In this document: positions 56,861 through 64,000 of the stretch, piece after piece
Position numbering within the stretch: the stretch's first letter is position 1
Layout of the letters: every line of letters begins with the position of its first letter
Assembly: GCA_025458025.1 (NCBI GenBank)
Contig: JALOTF010000002.1
Coordinates: 1 to 64,000, forward strand
DNA from: Beijerinckiaceae bacterium
Lineage (GTDB): Bacteria; Pseudomonadota; Alphaproteobacteria; Rhizobiales; Beijerinckiaceae
Length of the DNA: 64,000 nt
Reading direction: 5' to 3'
Translations under genes and position numbers: made by a program
The notes under the pieces: model-generated
Told to the model about the DNA's origin: nothing
The model's input: only the letters and a program-made list of their open reading frames with translations
The model's database searches: none

Positions 56861-58372
56861 ATGTTCGAAGGCCTTTCGGGTCGTCTCTCCGGCATTCTCG
56901 ACAAGCTCACGCGTCGTGGCGCGCTGAGTGAGGCGGATGTGGCCGAAGCGATGCGCGAAGTGCGCCGTGCGTTGCTGGAAGCCGACGTGGCGCTCGATGT
57001 GGTGCGCGACTTCACCGAGAAGGTGCGGGCACGCGCCGTTGGCGTGGATGTCATCAAATCGGTGACGCCCGGCCAGATGGTGGTGAAGATCGTCAATGAC
57101 GAACTCGTCGCCATGCTGGGTTCGGATGCCCAGCCGATCGATCTTCAGGCCGTTCCGCCGGTCGGCATCCTGATGGTCGGCCTGCAAGGCTCGGGCAAGA
57201 CCACGACCACCGCGAAGATCGCCAAGCGCCTGAAGGAACGCGAGAAGAAGAAGGTTCTGCTCGCCTCGCTCGATACGCGCCGCCCCGCCGCGATGGAACA
57301 GCTCGCGGTGCTCGGGCGCGATAACGGTCTCGACGTGCTGCCCATCGTGGCCGGCGAGAATGCAATCCAGATCGCCAGGCGCGCGGAAGCGGCGGCCCGT
57401 CTCGGCGGCTTCGATGCCGTGATCTACGACACCGCCGGCCGCGTGACGCTTGATGACGAGCTGATGGACGAGGTGGTGCAGGTTCGCGCCGCCATCCAGC
57501 CGCATGAAGTGCTGTTGGTGGCCGACAGCCTCACCGGCCAGGATGCGGTGGTGACCGCCCGCGCCTTCGAAAGCCGCGTGGGTCTCACCGGCATCGTGCT
57601 CACGCGCGTGGATGGTGATGGCCGCGGCGGTGCCGCGCTCTCCATGCGTGCGGTCACCGGCAAGCCGATCAAGCTGATCGGTGTCGGCGAAAAGATGGAT
57701 GCGTTGGAGGATTTCCACCCCGCGCGCATCGCCAACCGCATTCTCGGCATGGGCGATATCGTCAGCCTCGTCGAGAAGGCGGCGCAGAACATCGATCAGG
57801 AAAAGGCGCTGGCGATGGCCGAGCGCATGCGGAAGGGCAAGTTCGACCTTTCCGACCTGCGCGACCAGCTGAAGCAGATGGAAAAGCTCGGGGGCCTCGG
57901 CGGCCTCATGGGCATGCTGCCGGGCGTCGCCAAGGCCAAGGACCAGATGGCCAATGCCGGCGTGAACGACAAGATGATCGCCCGGCAGGTGGCCATCATC
58001 AATTCGATGACGCCGGAAGAGCGCCGCAACCCGGATCTGCTGAAGAACTCCCGCAAGAAGCGCATCGCGGCGGGCTCCGGTACGAGTGCCGAGGAGATCA
58101 ACAAGCTCCTCAAGATGCATCGCGGCATGGCCGACATGATGAAGGCCGTGGGGCAGGGCAAGCGCGGGCCGATGGCGGGCCTCGCCAACATGTTCGGCCT
58201 TGGCGGCGGCGTACCCGATCTTTCGAAGATGCAGCCGCCGGCTGGCGTTTCGCCCGATGCGATCGCCGAGGCGCAGAAGAAACTCGAACAGATGCAGGGT
58301 GGCGGCAAGCTGCCCGGCCTTGGCTCGGGTCTGCCGGGCCTCGGCGGGTTCAACCCGTTCCGCAAGAAATAA
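56861..58372 (+). CDS. ffh: Signal recognition particle protein Ffh
   Basis: 503 residues. N domain 1-85, G domain with GLQGSGKTTT (108-117), DTRRPAAMEQL, DTAGRVTLDDELM and TRVDGDGRGGAAL, and a C-terminal methionine-rich M domain (LGGLMGMLPGVAKAKDQM; RRNPDLLKNSRKKRIAAGSG) that binds 4.5S RNA and signal sequences. The Gly/Pro-rich tail ends NPFRKK. It starts the ffh-rpsP-rimM-HAD-trmD-rplS cluster. A 7-bp hairpin at 56700-56716 lies upstream; no 4.5S RNA gene was found nearby. Confidence 0.98.
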   Translation: MFEGLSGRLSGILDKLTRRGALSEADVAEAMREVRRALLEADVALDVVRDFTEKVRARAVGVDVIKSVTPGQMVVKIVNDELVAMLGSDAQPIDLQAVPPVGILMVGLQGSGKTTTTAKIAKRLKEREKKKVLLASLDTRRPAAMEQLAVLGRDNGLDVLPIVAGENAIQIARRAEAAARLGGFDAVIYDTAGRVTLDDELMDEVVQVRAAIQPHEVLLVADSLTGQDAVVTARAFESRVGLTGIVLTRVDGDGRGGAALSMRAVTGKPIKLIGVGEKMDALEDFHPARIANRILGMGDIVSLVEKAAQNIDQEKALAMAERMRKGKFDLSDLRDQLKQMEKLGGLGGLMGMLPGVAKAKDQMANAGVNDKMIARQVAIINSMTPEERRNPDLLKNSRKKRIAAGSGTSAEEINKLLKMHRGMADMMKAVGQGKRGPMAGLANMFGLGGGVPDLSKMQPPAGVSPDAIAEAQKKLEQMQGGGKLPGLGSGLPGLGGFNPFRKK

Positions 58373-58417
58373 CCGATCCAGCAATCAATCCGAACTCAAG
58401 ACAAACAGGAGTAACCC

Positions 58418-58765
58418 ATGTCTCTCAAAATCCGTCTCGCCCGTGGTGGCTCGAAGAAGCGCCCGGTCTACCGCATCGTCGTGGCTGATGCCCGTTCCCC
58501 GCGCGATGGCCGCTTCATCGAGAAGATCGGCACCTACAACCCGATGCTCGCCAAGGATTCGGCCGAGCGCGTGGTGCTCGATCTCGAAGCCGCGAAGAAC
58601 TGGATCGCCAAGGGCGCCCAGCCGACCGATCGCGTGCTCCGCTTCCTCGATGCTGCCGGCATCGTGAAGCGCCCGGCCCGCAACAACCCGGAAAAGGCCG
58701 TTCCCGGCGACAAGGCCAAGGAACGCGCCGCGAAGAAGGCCGAGAAGGCCGGCGAAGCCGCGTAA
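58418..58765 (+). CDS. rpsP: 30S ribosomal protein S16
   Basis: 115 residues. The S16 core is unmistakable: [40 protein letters not shown] and the [13 protein letters not shown] segment. A Lys/Ala-rich tail of about 30 residues is common in alphaproteobacteria. AGGAG at 58407-58411 precedes ATG 58418. Confidence 0.99.
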   Translation: MSLKIRLARGGSKKRPVYRIVVADARSPRDGRFIEKIGTYNPMLAKDSAERVVLDLEAAKNWIAKGAQPTDRVLRFLDAAGIVKRPARNNPEKAVPGDKAKERAAKKAEKAGEAA

Positions 58766-58780
58766 GGCTTCTTCCGCAGG

Positions 58781-58870
58781 GCGTCATGGCCGGACTTGTT
58801 CCGGCCATCCACGTCTTGTCGCGCGTTCGTTCAAAGTCGTGGATGCCCGGGCTAAACCCGGGCATGACGC
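58781..58870. repeat. Cloverleaf-like palindromic repeat between rpsP and rimM
   Basis: Ninety bases fold into nested inverted repeats. Outer arms are GCGTCATG (58781-58788) and CATGACGC (58863-58870). Inside are a hairpin GGCCGGA...TCCGGCC (58788-58806), a middle stem ATCCACG (58807-58813) with CGTGGAT (58838-58844), and a hairpin GCCCGGG/CCCGGGC (58845-58863). The minus strand reads as an in-frame MPGFSPGIHDF...WMAGTSPAMT stretch, a translation that such elements commonly produce and not a gene. It resembles dispersed intergenic elements of alphaproteobacteria. Confidence 0.8.
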
Positions 58871-58885
58871 GTTTTCGAGGCTCGA

Positions 58886-59464
58886 ATGAAAAAGCCGAAG
58901 ATACCCCCCGTGATGCCCCCGCCTGAAAGGCGGATCGTGGTTGCGACCATCGGCGCGCCGCATGGCGTGCGGGGCGAATGCCGCGTGAAAAGCTACACGG
59001 CGGACCCGCTGAGCCTCGGCGATTACGGCCCGCTTTTCCTGCCCGATGGCCGGGCGCTGGAGATCGTCGATGGCCGTCCGCTGAAGGACGACATGCTCGT
59101 CGTGCGCTTCAGGGGCCTCGCGGATCGCGATGCGGTGCAGGCGCTGACCGGCCAGAACCTCGTGATCGACCGCGACAGCCTCCCCCCGCCCGAGGAGGAG
59201 GACGAGTTCTACCATGCTGATCTCGTGGGCCTTCCGGTGACAGATGCCGAGGGCAATGGCATCGGCTCGATCCTTGAGGTGCATAACCACGGGGCCGGCG
59301 ATCTGCTGGTGATCCGCCCCGTCGCCGGTGGCGCGACCCTGCTGCTGCCCTTCACGAAAGTCGCCGTGCCGGTGCTCGATGTGCCCGGCCGGCGCGTCGT
59401 GATCGATCCGGCTTATCTCGCGGGACCGGAAAAACCGCCCGCCAACCCGGAGCAGGACGCATGA
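58886..59464 (+). CDS. rimM: Ribosome maturation factor RimM
   Basis: 192 residues. The N-terminal beta-barrel has RIVVATIGAPHGVRGECRVKSYT; the C-terminal PRC-barrel has EFYHADLVGLPVTDAEGN, GSILEVHNHGAGDLLVI and LLPFTKVAVPVLD. RimM helps assemble the 30S head around S19. ATG 58886 opens the ORF. Its stop overlaps the HAD gene (ATGA at 59461-59464). Confidence 0.96.
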   Translation: MKKPKIPPVMPPPERRIVVATIGAPHGVRGECRVKSYTADPLSLGDYGPLFLPDGRALEIVDGRPLKDDMLVVRFRGLADRDAVQALTGQNLVIDRDSLPPPEEEDEFYHADLVGLPVTDAEGNGIGSILEVHNHGAGDLLVIRPVAGGATLLLPFTKVAVPVLDVPGRRVVIDPAYLAGPEKPPANPEQDA

Positions 59465-60114
59465 GCAAGCCCATTCGCGGCCTCATCTTCGATATGGATG
59501 GCACGCTCGTCGACAACATGCGCTTCCATGATGATTCATGGGAGAAATGGCATGCCGATCTCGGTTTGCCGTTTGATCGCGCAGGGTTCTTCGACAAGAC
59601 GGCGGGCCGTTCCGGGCCGGAGATCATCGGTGAACTTTTCCCGGGCAAGTCGCGCGAGGAACTGATCGCGCTCGAAGATGCGAAGGAAGTGATTTACCGC
59701 GCGCTATACAAGCCGCATCTCGCGCCCATCGCCGGCTTGCTGCCGCTGCTCGATCGCGCGGATGCGCAAGGCCTGCCGATGGCCGTGGGCACGGCGGCAC
59801 CGCCGGGCAATGTCGATTTCACGCTCGATGGCCTCGGGCTTCGTGAGCGTTTTCGCACGATTGTTTCGCCCTCGCAGGGCTTTCGTGGCAAGCCGCATCC
59901 GGACATGTTCCTCGCCGCTGCGGAGCGGATGGGCGTTGCGCCGGAGGAATGCCTTGTCTTCGAGGATGCGCCGCTGGGCGTGGAAGCCGCGCGCCGTGCC
60001 GGCATGCGCGCCGTGGTTCTGCTGACGACTGCTCCCGCCGAGACTTTCGCGCATTTCGACCATGTCATCGCGCTCGCGCCGGATTTCGCGAGCCTCGAAC
60101 TCGCTTTCGGCTGA
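59461..60114 (+). CDS. HAD-superfamily hydrolase, phosphatase/phosphoglucomutase-like
   Basis: 217 residues. HAD motifs: DMDGTLVDN with nucleophile Asp11 and Asp13, motif II near VGTAAPPGN (less typical than S/T-N), motif III Lys in RGKPHPDMF, and motif [17 protein letters not shown]. The helical cap between residues 18 and 80 resembles that of the beta-phosphoglucomutase-like group. Substrate unknown. Its insertion between rimM and trmD, translationally coupled to rimM, is unusual relative to E. coli. Confidence 0.9.
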   Translation: MSKPIRGLIFDMDGTLVDNMRFHDDSWEKWHADLGLPFDRAGFFDKTAGRSGPEIIGELFPGKSREELIALEDAKEVIYRALYKPHLAPIAGLLPLLDRADAQGLPMAVGTAAPPGNVDFTLDGLGLRERFRTIVSPSQGFRGKPHPDMFLAAAERMGVAPEECLVFEDAPLGVEAARRAGMRAVVLLTTAPAETFAHFDHVIALAPDFASLELAFG

Positions 60115-60115
60115 C

Positions 60116-60817
60116 ATGGCCTTCGCGGCGACCGTGCTGACGCTGATGCCCGAGATGTTCCCGGGCACGCTCGGCCATTCGCTCGCGGGCGAGGCTTTGG
60201 CCAGAGGAACTTGGTCGCTTCAGGTGAAGGACATCCGCGACCATGGTCGTGGGAAGCACCGCGCGGTGGATGATACGCCGGCGGGCGGCGGTCCCGGCAT
60301 GGTGATCCGCGCGGATGTGTTGGCGGAAGCCATCGATGCTGTCGTTCCCGCCGATGATCCGCGCCCGCGTTTCCTGCTCTCGCCGCGCGGGCGCGTGTTC
60401 GACCAGGCGTTGGCGCGTGAACTTGCGAGCGGGTCTGGCGCGGTGTTCGTCTGCGGGCGGTTCGAGGGCGTCGATGAACGCGTGATTGAAGCGCGCGGGC
60501 TCATGGAATTGTCCATCGGCGATTACGTGCTCTCCGGCGGTGAAGTGGCAGCACAGGTCGTCCTCGATGCCATCATCCGCCTTATGCCCGGCGTGATGGG
60601 CGGGGAGAGTTCGGATATCGAGGAGAGCCATGAGGACGGCCTGCTCGAATATCCGCATTATACGCGGCCCCGTGATTTCGAGGGGCGCGGCATTCCGGAG
60701 GTGCTGACCTCCGGCAATCACGGCGCAATTGCCAAATGGCGGCGCGCCGAGGCCGAAATGCTGACGAAAGCGCGCCGGCCTGATCTCTTTGCGCGAAAAT
60801 TCCCGCCCAAGGGGTGA
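60116..60817 (+). CDS. trmD: tRNA (guanine-N1)-methyltransferase TrmD
   Basis: 233 residues. It methylates G37 of tRNAs. SPOUT-fold motifs: [39 protein letters not shown], the knot loop [13 protein letters not shown] and [19 protein letters not shown]. The frame opens upstream at 60062 inside the HAD gene, but ATG 60116, 1 bp after the HAD stop, gives the normal N-terminus. It overlaps nothing downstream; rplS starts 98 bp later. Confidence 0.97.
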   Translation: MAFAATVLTLMPEMFPGTLGHSLAGEALARGTWSLQVKDIRDHGRGKHRAVDDTPAGGGPGMVIRADVLAEAIDAVVPADDPRPRFLLSPRGRVFDQALARELASGSGAVFVCGRFEGVDERVIEARGLMELSIGDYVLSGGEVAAQVVLDAIIRLMPGVMGGESSDIEESHEDGLLEYPHYTRPRDFEGRGIPEVLTSGNHGAIAKWRRAEAEMLTKARRPDLFARKFPPKG

Positions 60818-60915
60818 CAAAGCAGCGGCGTTCCTGTATGCGCCGCACCTCAACTCAGAACAGCGTCCCGAAACGCTTGGCCATCAGAGCCAAAACCGGA
60901 AAAAGGTTCCCGACC

Positions 60916-61290
60916 ATGGATATCCTCGCTCAACTCGACCAGGAAGAAGCCGCCCGCGTTCTGGGCGAAAAGAAGATCCCCGAATTCCGCCCCGGCGACA
61001 CCGTCATCGTGAATGTGAAGGTGAAGGAAGGCGAGCGTAGCCGCGTGCAGGCCTATGAAGGCGTGTGCATCGCCCGTTCGGGTGGTGGCTTCCAGGAAAG
61101 CTTCACGGTCCGCAAGATTTCGTATGGCGAAGGTGTGGAGCGCGTGTTCCCGCTCTATTCGCCTAACATCGACAGCATCAAGGTGGTTCGCAAGGGTAAG
61201 GTGCGCCGCGCGAAGCTCTATTACCTGCGCGATCGCCGCGGCAAGTCGGCCCGCATCGCCGAGCGCGTCGAGCCCCGCAACCAGGGCTGA
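60916..61290 (+). CDS. rplS: 50S ribosomal protein L19
   Basis: 124 residues. L19 signatures include [52 protein letters not shown] and [20 protein letters not shown] 60916 ([14 protein letters not shown]) matches the family start; the frame from 60814 is unconserved. A rho-independent terminator follows 26 bp after the stop. Confidence 0.99.
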   Translation: MDILAQLDQEEAARVLGEKKIPEFRPGDTVIVNVKVKEGERSRVQAYEGVCIARSGGGFQESFTVRKISYGEGVERVFPLYSPNIDSIKVVRKGKVRRAKLYYLRDRRGKSARIAERVEPRNQG

Positions 61291-61316
61291 GGCACTCGCG
61301 GGTTTGCAGAACATTC

Positions 61317-61341
61317 AGGCGGCCTCCGGGCCGCCTTTTTT
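61317..61341 (+). terminator. Rho-independent terminator after rplS
   Basis: An 8-bp stem, AGGCGGCC / GGCCGCCT, with a TCCG loop is followed by a run of T. It closes the rpsP-rplS cluster. Confidence 0.93.
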
Positions 61342-61426
61342 GTTGCCGAAAACGTGATGTTCCTTCGGTTTCCGTTTTCCGCCGCCCCGCGTTAGCCTCC
61401 GGCGCGACGGATAACGGGAGGAAACC

Positions 61427-62326
61427 ATGGCTGCTGACAAGACCCATGTGCCGGAGGATGTGATCCGCCTCTATGATCGCTTCACACATGGCGGTATGGA
61501 TCGCCGCGCCTTCATGGAACGGCTGACGCAGATCGCCGGCTCCACCGCCGCTGCGGCTGCGATCTTGCCGCTGCTCCAGAGCGATTATGCGGTGGCCGAG
61601 ACCGTGAAGCTGGATGATCCGCGCCTCGTTTCTGAGGATGGTGTGGCGATCCCCGGTTCGGATGCCGGGCTCAAGGGTTATCTCGTGGCGCCCAAGGGTG
61701 GCATGAAGCGCCCGGCCTTGCTGATGATCCACGAGAATCGTGGTCTCAATCCGCATATCCGCGACATGACCCGACGCGGTGCGCTCGCGGGCTACCTCAC
61801 GCTGGGCATTGATGCACTTTCGCCCGAGGGCGGCACGCCCGCGAACGAGGATCAGGCGCGCGGTATGTTCGGCACGCTCGATCCGGAGGTTGCGGCGCGG
61901 CGCTGTGCCGCGGCGGTGCGCTTCCTCGCCATCCATCCGCAATCAACCGGCAAGGTGGGTGCGATGGGCTTCTGCTGGGGCGGCGGGCAGGTCAATCGCG
62001 TGCTCGCGATCGAGCCGGCGCTGAATGCCGGTGTTTCCTATTACGGCTCGCAGATTCCGGCGGAGCGCGTGCCGGCCATCAAGGGTGCGCTGATGCTGCA
62101 TTATGCGGGCAAGGATGAGCGCATCAATGCGGGCATTCCGGCCTATGAGGCGGCCTTGAAGGCCAACAACAAGGCCTACGAACTCCATATGTATGAGGGC
62201 GTCGATCACGCCTTCAACAATGATACTGGCGGCGCCCGCTACAACCCGGACGCGGCGAAACTGGCCTGGGACAGGAGTCTCGCTTTCCTCGCGAAGCATC
62301 TTGGCGCGCCGCCGGCGCTCGGCTGA
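61427..62326 (+). CDS. Dienelactone hydrolase family protein, probably Tat-exported
   Basis: 299 residues. An alpha/beta-hydrolase with Cys183 as nucleophile in MGFCWGGGQV, Asp230 in GKDERI and His261 in VDHAFNND; Glu103 in IHENRGLN completes the family pattern. A region MDRRAFMERLTQIAGS (24-39) followed by an Ala-rich stretch resembles a twin-arginine signal starting well inside the ORF, as in YghX-like relatives. The substrate is unknown. ATG 61427 follows ACGGGAGGAAACC. It is separated from hmgA by an operator-like palindrome. Confidence 0.9.
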   Translation: MAADKTHVPEDVIRLYDRFTHGGMDRRAFMERLTQIAGSTAAAAAILPLLQSDYAVAETVKLDDPRLVSEDGVAIPGSDAGLKGYLVAPKGGMKRPALLMIHENRGLNPHIRDMTRRGALAGYLTLGIDALSPEGGTPANEDQARGMFGTLDPEVAARRCAAAVRFLAIHPQSTGKVGAMGFCWGGGQVNRVLAIEPALNAGVSYYGSQIPAERVPAIKGALMLHYAGKDERINAGIPAYEAALKANNKAYELHMYEGVDHAFNNDTGGARYNPDAAKLAWDRSLAFLAKHLGAPPALG

Positions 62327-62333
62327 TGGCACA

Positions 62334-62351
62334 TAGTTTCAGATGAAACTA
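62334..62351 (+). promoter_or_regulatory. Operator-like palindrome upstream of hmgA
   Basis: TAGTTTC-AGAT-GAAACTA is a perfect 7-bp inverted repeat, 8 bp after the preceding stop codon and 70 bp before the hmgA start chosen here. Its size and AT-rich arms fit a MarR-like or similar dimeric repressor. Regulators of homogentisate catabolism with such sites are known, but the regulator here is not identified. Confidence 0.5.
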
Positions 62352-62421
62352 ATTCTTGCCGGTCCATGCGGTTTCTGGCATGGATCGGTGCAGGATTTTC
62401 ATGCCATCGGAAGTGATCACG

Positions 62422-63789
62422 ATGAACAGGCCAGTGCAGTTTTCACCGCTCGCGGGTGCGCGCACCACCGTTGAGGGGTCGCTCGCCTATATGTCGGGTT
62501 TCGGCAATTCCTTCGAGACGGAGGCGCTGCCAAATGCCCTGCCGGTGGGGCGCAACTCGCCGCAGAAATGCAATTACGGCCTTTATGCCGAGCAGCTCTC
62601 GGGCTCGCCCTTCACCGCACCGCGCTCCACCAACGAGCGCTCCTGGCTCTATCGCATCCAGCCCGGCGTGAAGCATCAGGCACGCTATCGCAAAGTGAGC
62701 GGCGGCCTCATCCGCACCGCGCCGAACCGCGAGGAATCGACGCTTCCCATCGGCCAGATGCGCTGGATGCCGGTGCCGATCCCCGGCGAGAAGCTCACCT
62801 TCCTCACGGGCCTGCGCACCATGACGACGGCCGGCGATGCCGAGGGGCAGGCGGGCATGGCCGCGCATATCGCGCTCGTCACCGCCTCGATGACTGATGA
62901 GTATTTCTTCAACGCCGATGGCGAATTGATGATTGTGGCCCAGCAGGGCCGCCTGCGCTTCGCCACGGAATTCGGTGTGATCGAGATCGAGCCGGGCGAG
63001 ATCTGCGTCATTCCGCGCGGCATCATTTTCCGCTGCGAGCTCGTGGATGGCCCGGCGCGCGCTTATGTCTGCGAGAACTATGGCGGCGCCTTCACGCTGC
63101 CGGAGCGCGGGCCGATTGGTGCGAACTGCCTCGCCAATGCACGCGATTTTCTCACGCCCGCCGCATCCTATGAGGACAAGCCCGGCAAGGCGCTGCTTCA
63201 TGTGAAGTGGTGCGGGGAGATGTTCGCGACCGAACTCGAGGCCTCGCCACTCGATGTCGTGGCGTGGCACGGAAATTACTACCCCTACAAATATGATCTC
63301 CGCCGCTTCTCACCTGTTGGCGCGATTTCCTATGATCACCCCGATCCCTCGATCTTCACGGTGCTCACCTCGCCTTCGGGCGAAGTCGGCACGGCGAATA
63401 TCGATTTCGTGATCTTCCCCGAGCGCTGGATGGTGGCGGAAAACACCTTCCGTCCGCCCTGGTATCACCGGAACATCATGAGCGAGTTCATGGGGCTGAT
63501 TTACGGGGTTTATGACGCGAAGCCCGAGGGCTTCGTGCCCGGTGGCGCGAGCCTGCATAACATGATGCTGCCGCACGGGCCCGATACGCCCGCTTTCGAG
63601 CAGGCCTCCAACGAGCCGATGCTGCCGAAGAAGCTGACCGGCACCATGGCTTTCATGTGGGAGACGCGTTTGCCCCAGCGGCTCACGAAGTTTGCCAGCA
63701 AGGACGCGCCCATTGACCAGAGCTATCTCGGCTGCTGGTCGGGGTTGAAGCGGCGCTTTGACCCCTCCACGCCTGAGCCGCAATGGTGA
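62422..63789 (+). CDS. hmgA: Homogentisate 1,2-dioxygenase
   Basis: 455 residues. It opens the homogentisate ring to maleylacetoacetate in tyrosine and phenylalanine catabolism. Iron ligands are His349 and Glu355 in [15 protein letters not shown] and His385 in MMLPHGPDT; an additional conserved His306 is in SYDHPDPS. N-terminal [15 protein letters not shown] is diagnostic. ATG 62422 (GGAAG upstream) gives the usual start; ATG 62401 would add seven residues. The later pathway enzymes are not in the window. Confidence 0.96.
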   Translation: MNRPVQFSPLAGARTTVEGSLAYMSGFGNSFETEALPNALPVGRNSPQKCNYGLYAEQLSGSPFTAPRSTNERSWLYRIQPGVKHQARYRKVSGGLIRTAPNREESTLPIGQMRWMPVPIPGEKLTFLTGLRTMTTAGDAEGQAGMAAHIALVTASMTDEYFFNADGELMIVAQQGRLRFATEFGVIEIEPGEICVIPRGIIFRCELVDGPARAYVCENYGGAFTLPERGPIGANCLANARDFLTPAASYEDKPGKALLHVKWCGEMFATELEASPLDVVAWHGNYYPYKYDLRRFSPVGAISYDHPDPSIFTVLTSPSGEVGTANIDFVIFPERWMVAENTFRPPWYHRNIMSEFMGLIYGVYDAKPEGFVPGGASLHNMMLPHGPDTPAFEQASNEPMLPKKLTGTMAFMWETRLPQRLTKFASKDAPIDQSYLGCWSGLKRRFDPSTPEPQW

Positions 63790-63888
63790 TCGGCGTGCCC
63801 GAGGGCATGTAGGAAAACCACGGAAATCCGCTTGGCGGCGAAAGTTTCCCCCCGTAATCTCGCGTCAAAGCGATGCGGGGGAAACAGC

Positions 63889-64000
63889 ATGAGCGAAGCC
63901 GGGAAAACTGAAACAGGCAAGACCCTGCTTGTGAGCATCGAGGCCGCGCGCGACCATCTCTCGCGGTCCGAGGCGCGCGTGGCGGATATCATCCTGCGCG
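63889..64000 (+). CDS. Probable MurR/RpiR family transcriptional regulator (3' truncated)
   Basis: Only the first 37 codons are present. From ATG 63889, after GGGGGA, the peptide runs to LLVSIEAARDHLSRSEARV then ADIILR at the window edge. The L-x-x-SE-x-RVADxIL pattern is that of the N-terminal helix-turn-helix of RpiR-type regulators, which usually also carry a sugar-phosphate-binding SIS domain. The rest, and any target genes, lie outside the window. Confidence 0.55.
   Translation, partial: MSEAGKTETGKTLLVSIEAARDHLSRSEARVADIILR

Noticed and set aside
58515..58865. Reverse-strand ORFs beginning MPGFSPGIHDF or MDGRNKSGHDAL
   Set aside because: They are read from the palindromic repeat at 58781-58870 and from the antisense of rpsP; no support as a gene.

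Overview
The window is a dense, GC-rich stretch of housekeeping chromosome from an alphaproteobacterium, most likely a member of the Hyphomicrobiales (Rhizobiales). The evidence is gene content and order: hemC-hemD-Mic60-hemY, rsmB-heparinase-purH, the 180-kDa-class NAD-glutamate dehydrogenase, IalB, DUF1674/SDHAF4 and DUF2794 proteins, a split cytochrome c maturation operon (ccmABCDG next to acnA), and ffh-rpsP-rimM-trmD-rplS. I could not place the genus. No IS element, prophage, CRISPR array, tRNA or rRNA gene was recognised.

Layout. 1-3.5 kb: the end of an iron-complex-type ABC ATPase, a large fused membrane protein (DUF2157/DUF4401/GDYXXLXY) and a gap with a possible MerR remnant. 3.5-10.7 kb: a leftward haem operon (hemC, hemD, Mic60-like, hemY) divergent from tsaD-gpsA-EVE. 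10.7-16.2 kb: two small outer-membrane barrels flanking acs, then hemN; a perfect FNR-type site lies in front of the OmpW-like gene. 16.4-22.7 kb: L,D-transpeptidase, SDHAF4-like, RluA, RsmB, heparinase-like, purH. 22.8-30 kb: NAD-GDH, AhpD-like protein, DUF2794, Bax-inhibitor-1 family. 30-34.2 kb: the TesA / YbbA-YbbP locus. 34.2-38.7 kb: methyltransferase-like protein, ThpR, PhhB, SDR, YkvA-like protein, ECF sigma factor, IalB. 38.7-46.4 kb: rlmN, YiiX-like hydrolase, ggt, DUF1223, acnA. 46.7-50.3 kb: ccmABCDG and yciB. 50.4-56.6 kb: FAH-family hydrolase, ftsY, mtaB, dapF, phytase-like esterase, secreted GyrI-like protein. 56.9-61.3 kb: ffh, rpsP, rimM, HAD phosphatase, trmD, rplS. 61.4-64 kb: dienelactone hydrolase, hmgA and the start of an RpiR-type regulator.

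Functional links. Haem synthesis (hemC/D/Y/N) and cytochrome c maturation (ccm) share the window. TsaD and MtaB make successive modifications of tRNA A37. Ffh and FtsY, the two SRP GTPases, sit 5 kb apart. rlmN, rsmB, rluA, trmD and rimM add further RNA-modification and ribosome-assembly functions.

I found no convincing undescribed multi-gene system. The most interesting signals are small and non-coding: short palindromic repeats at convergent gene ends (two 50-bp copies differing at one base, plus a hairpin flanked by a 35-bp duplication), a cloverleaf-like repeat between rpsP and rimM, a hairpin that would hide the ribosome-binding site of the ECF sigma gene, the FNR box near ompW/hemN and an 18-bp operator-like palindrome before hmgA.
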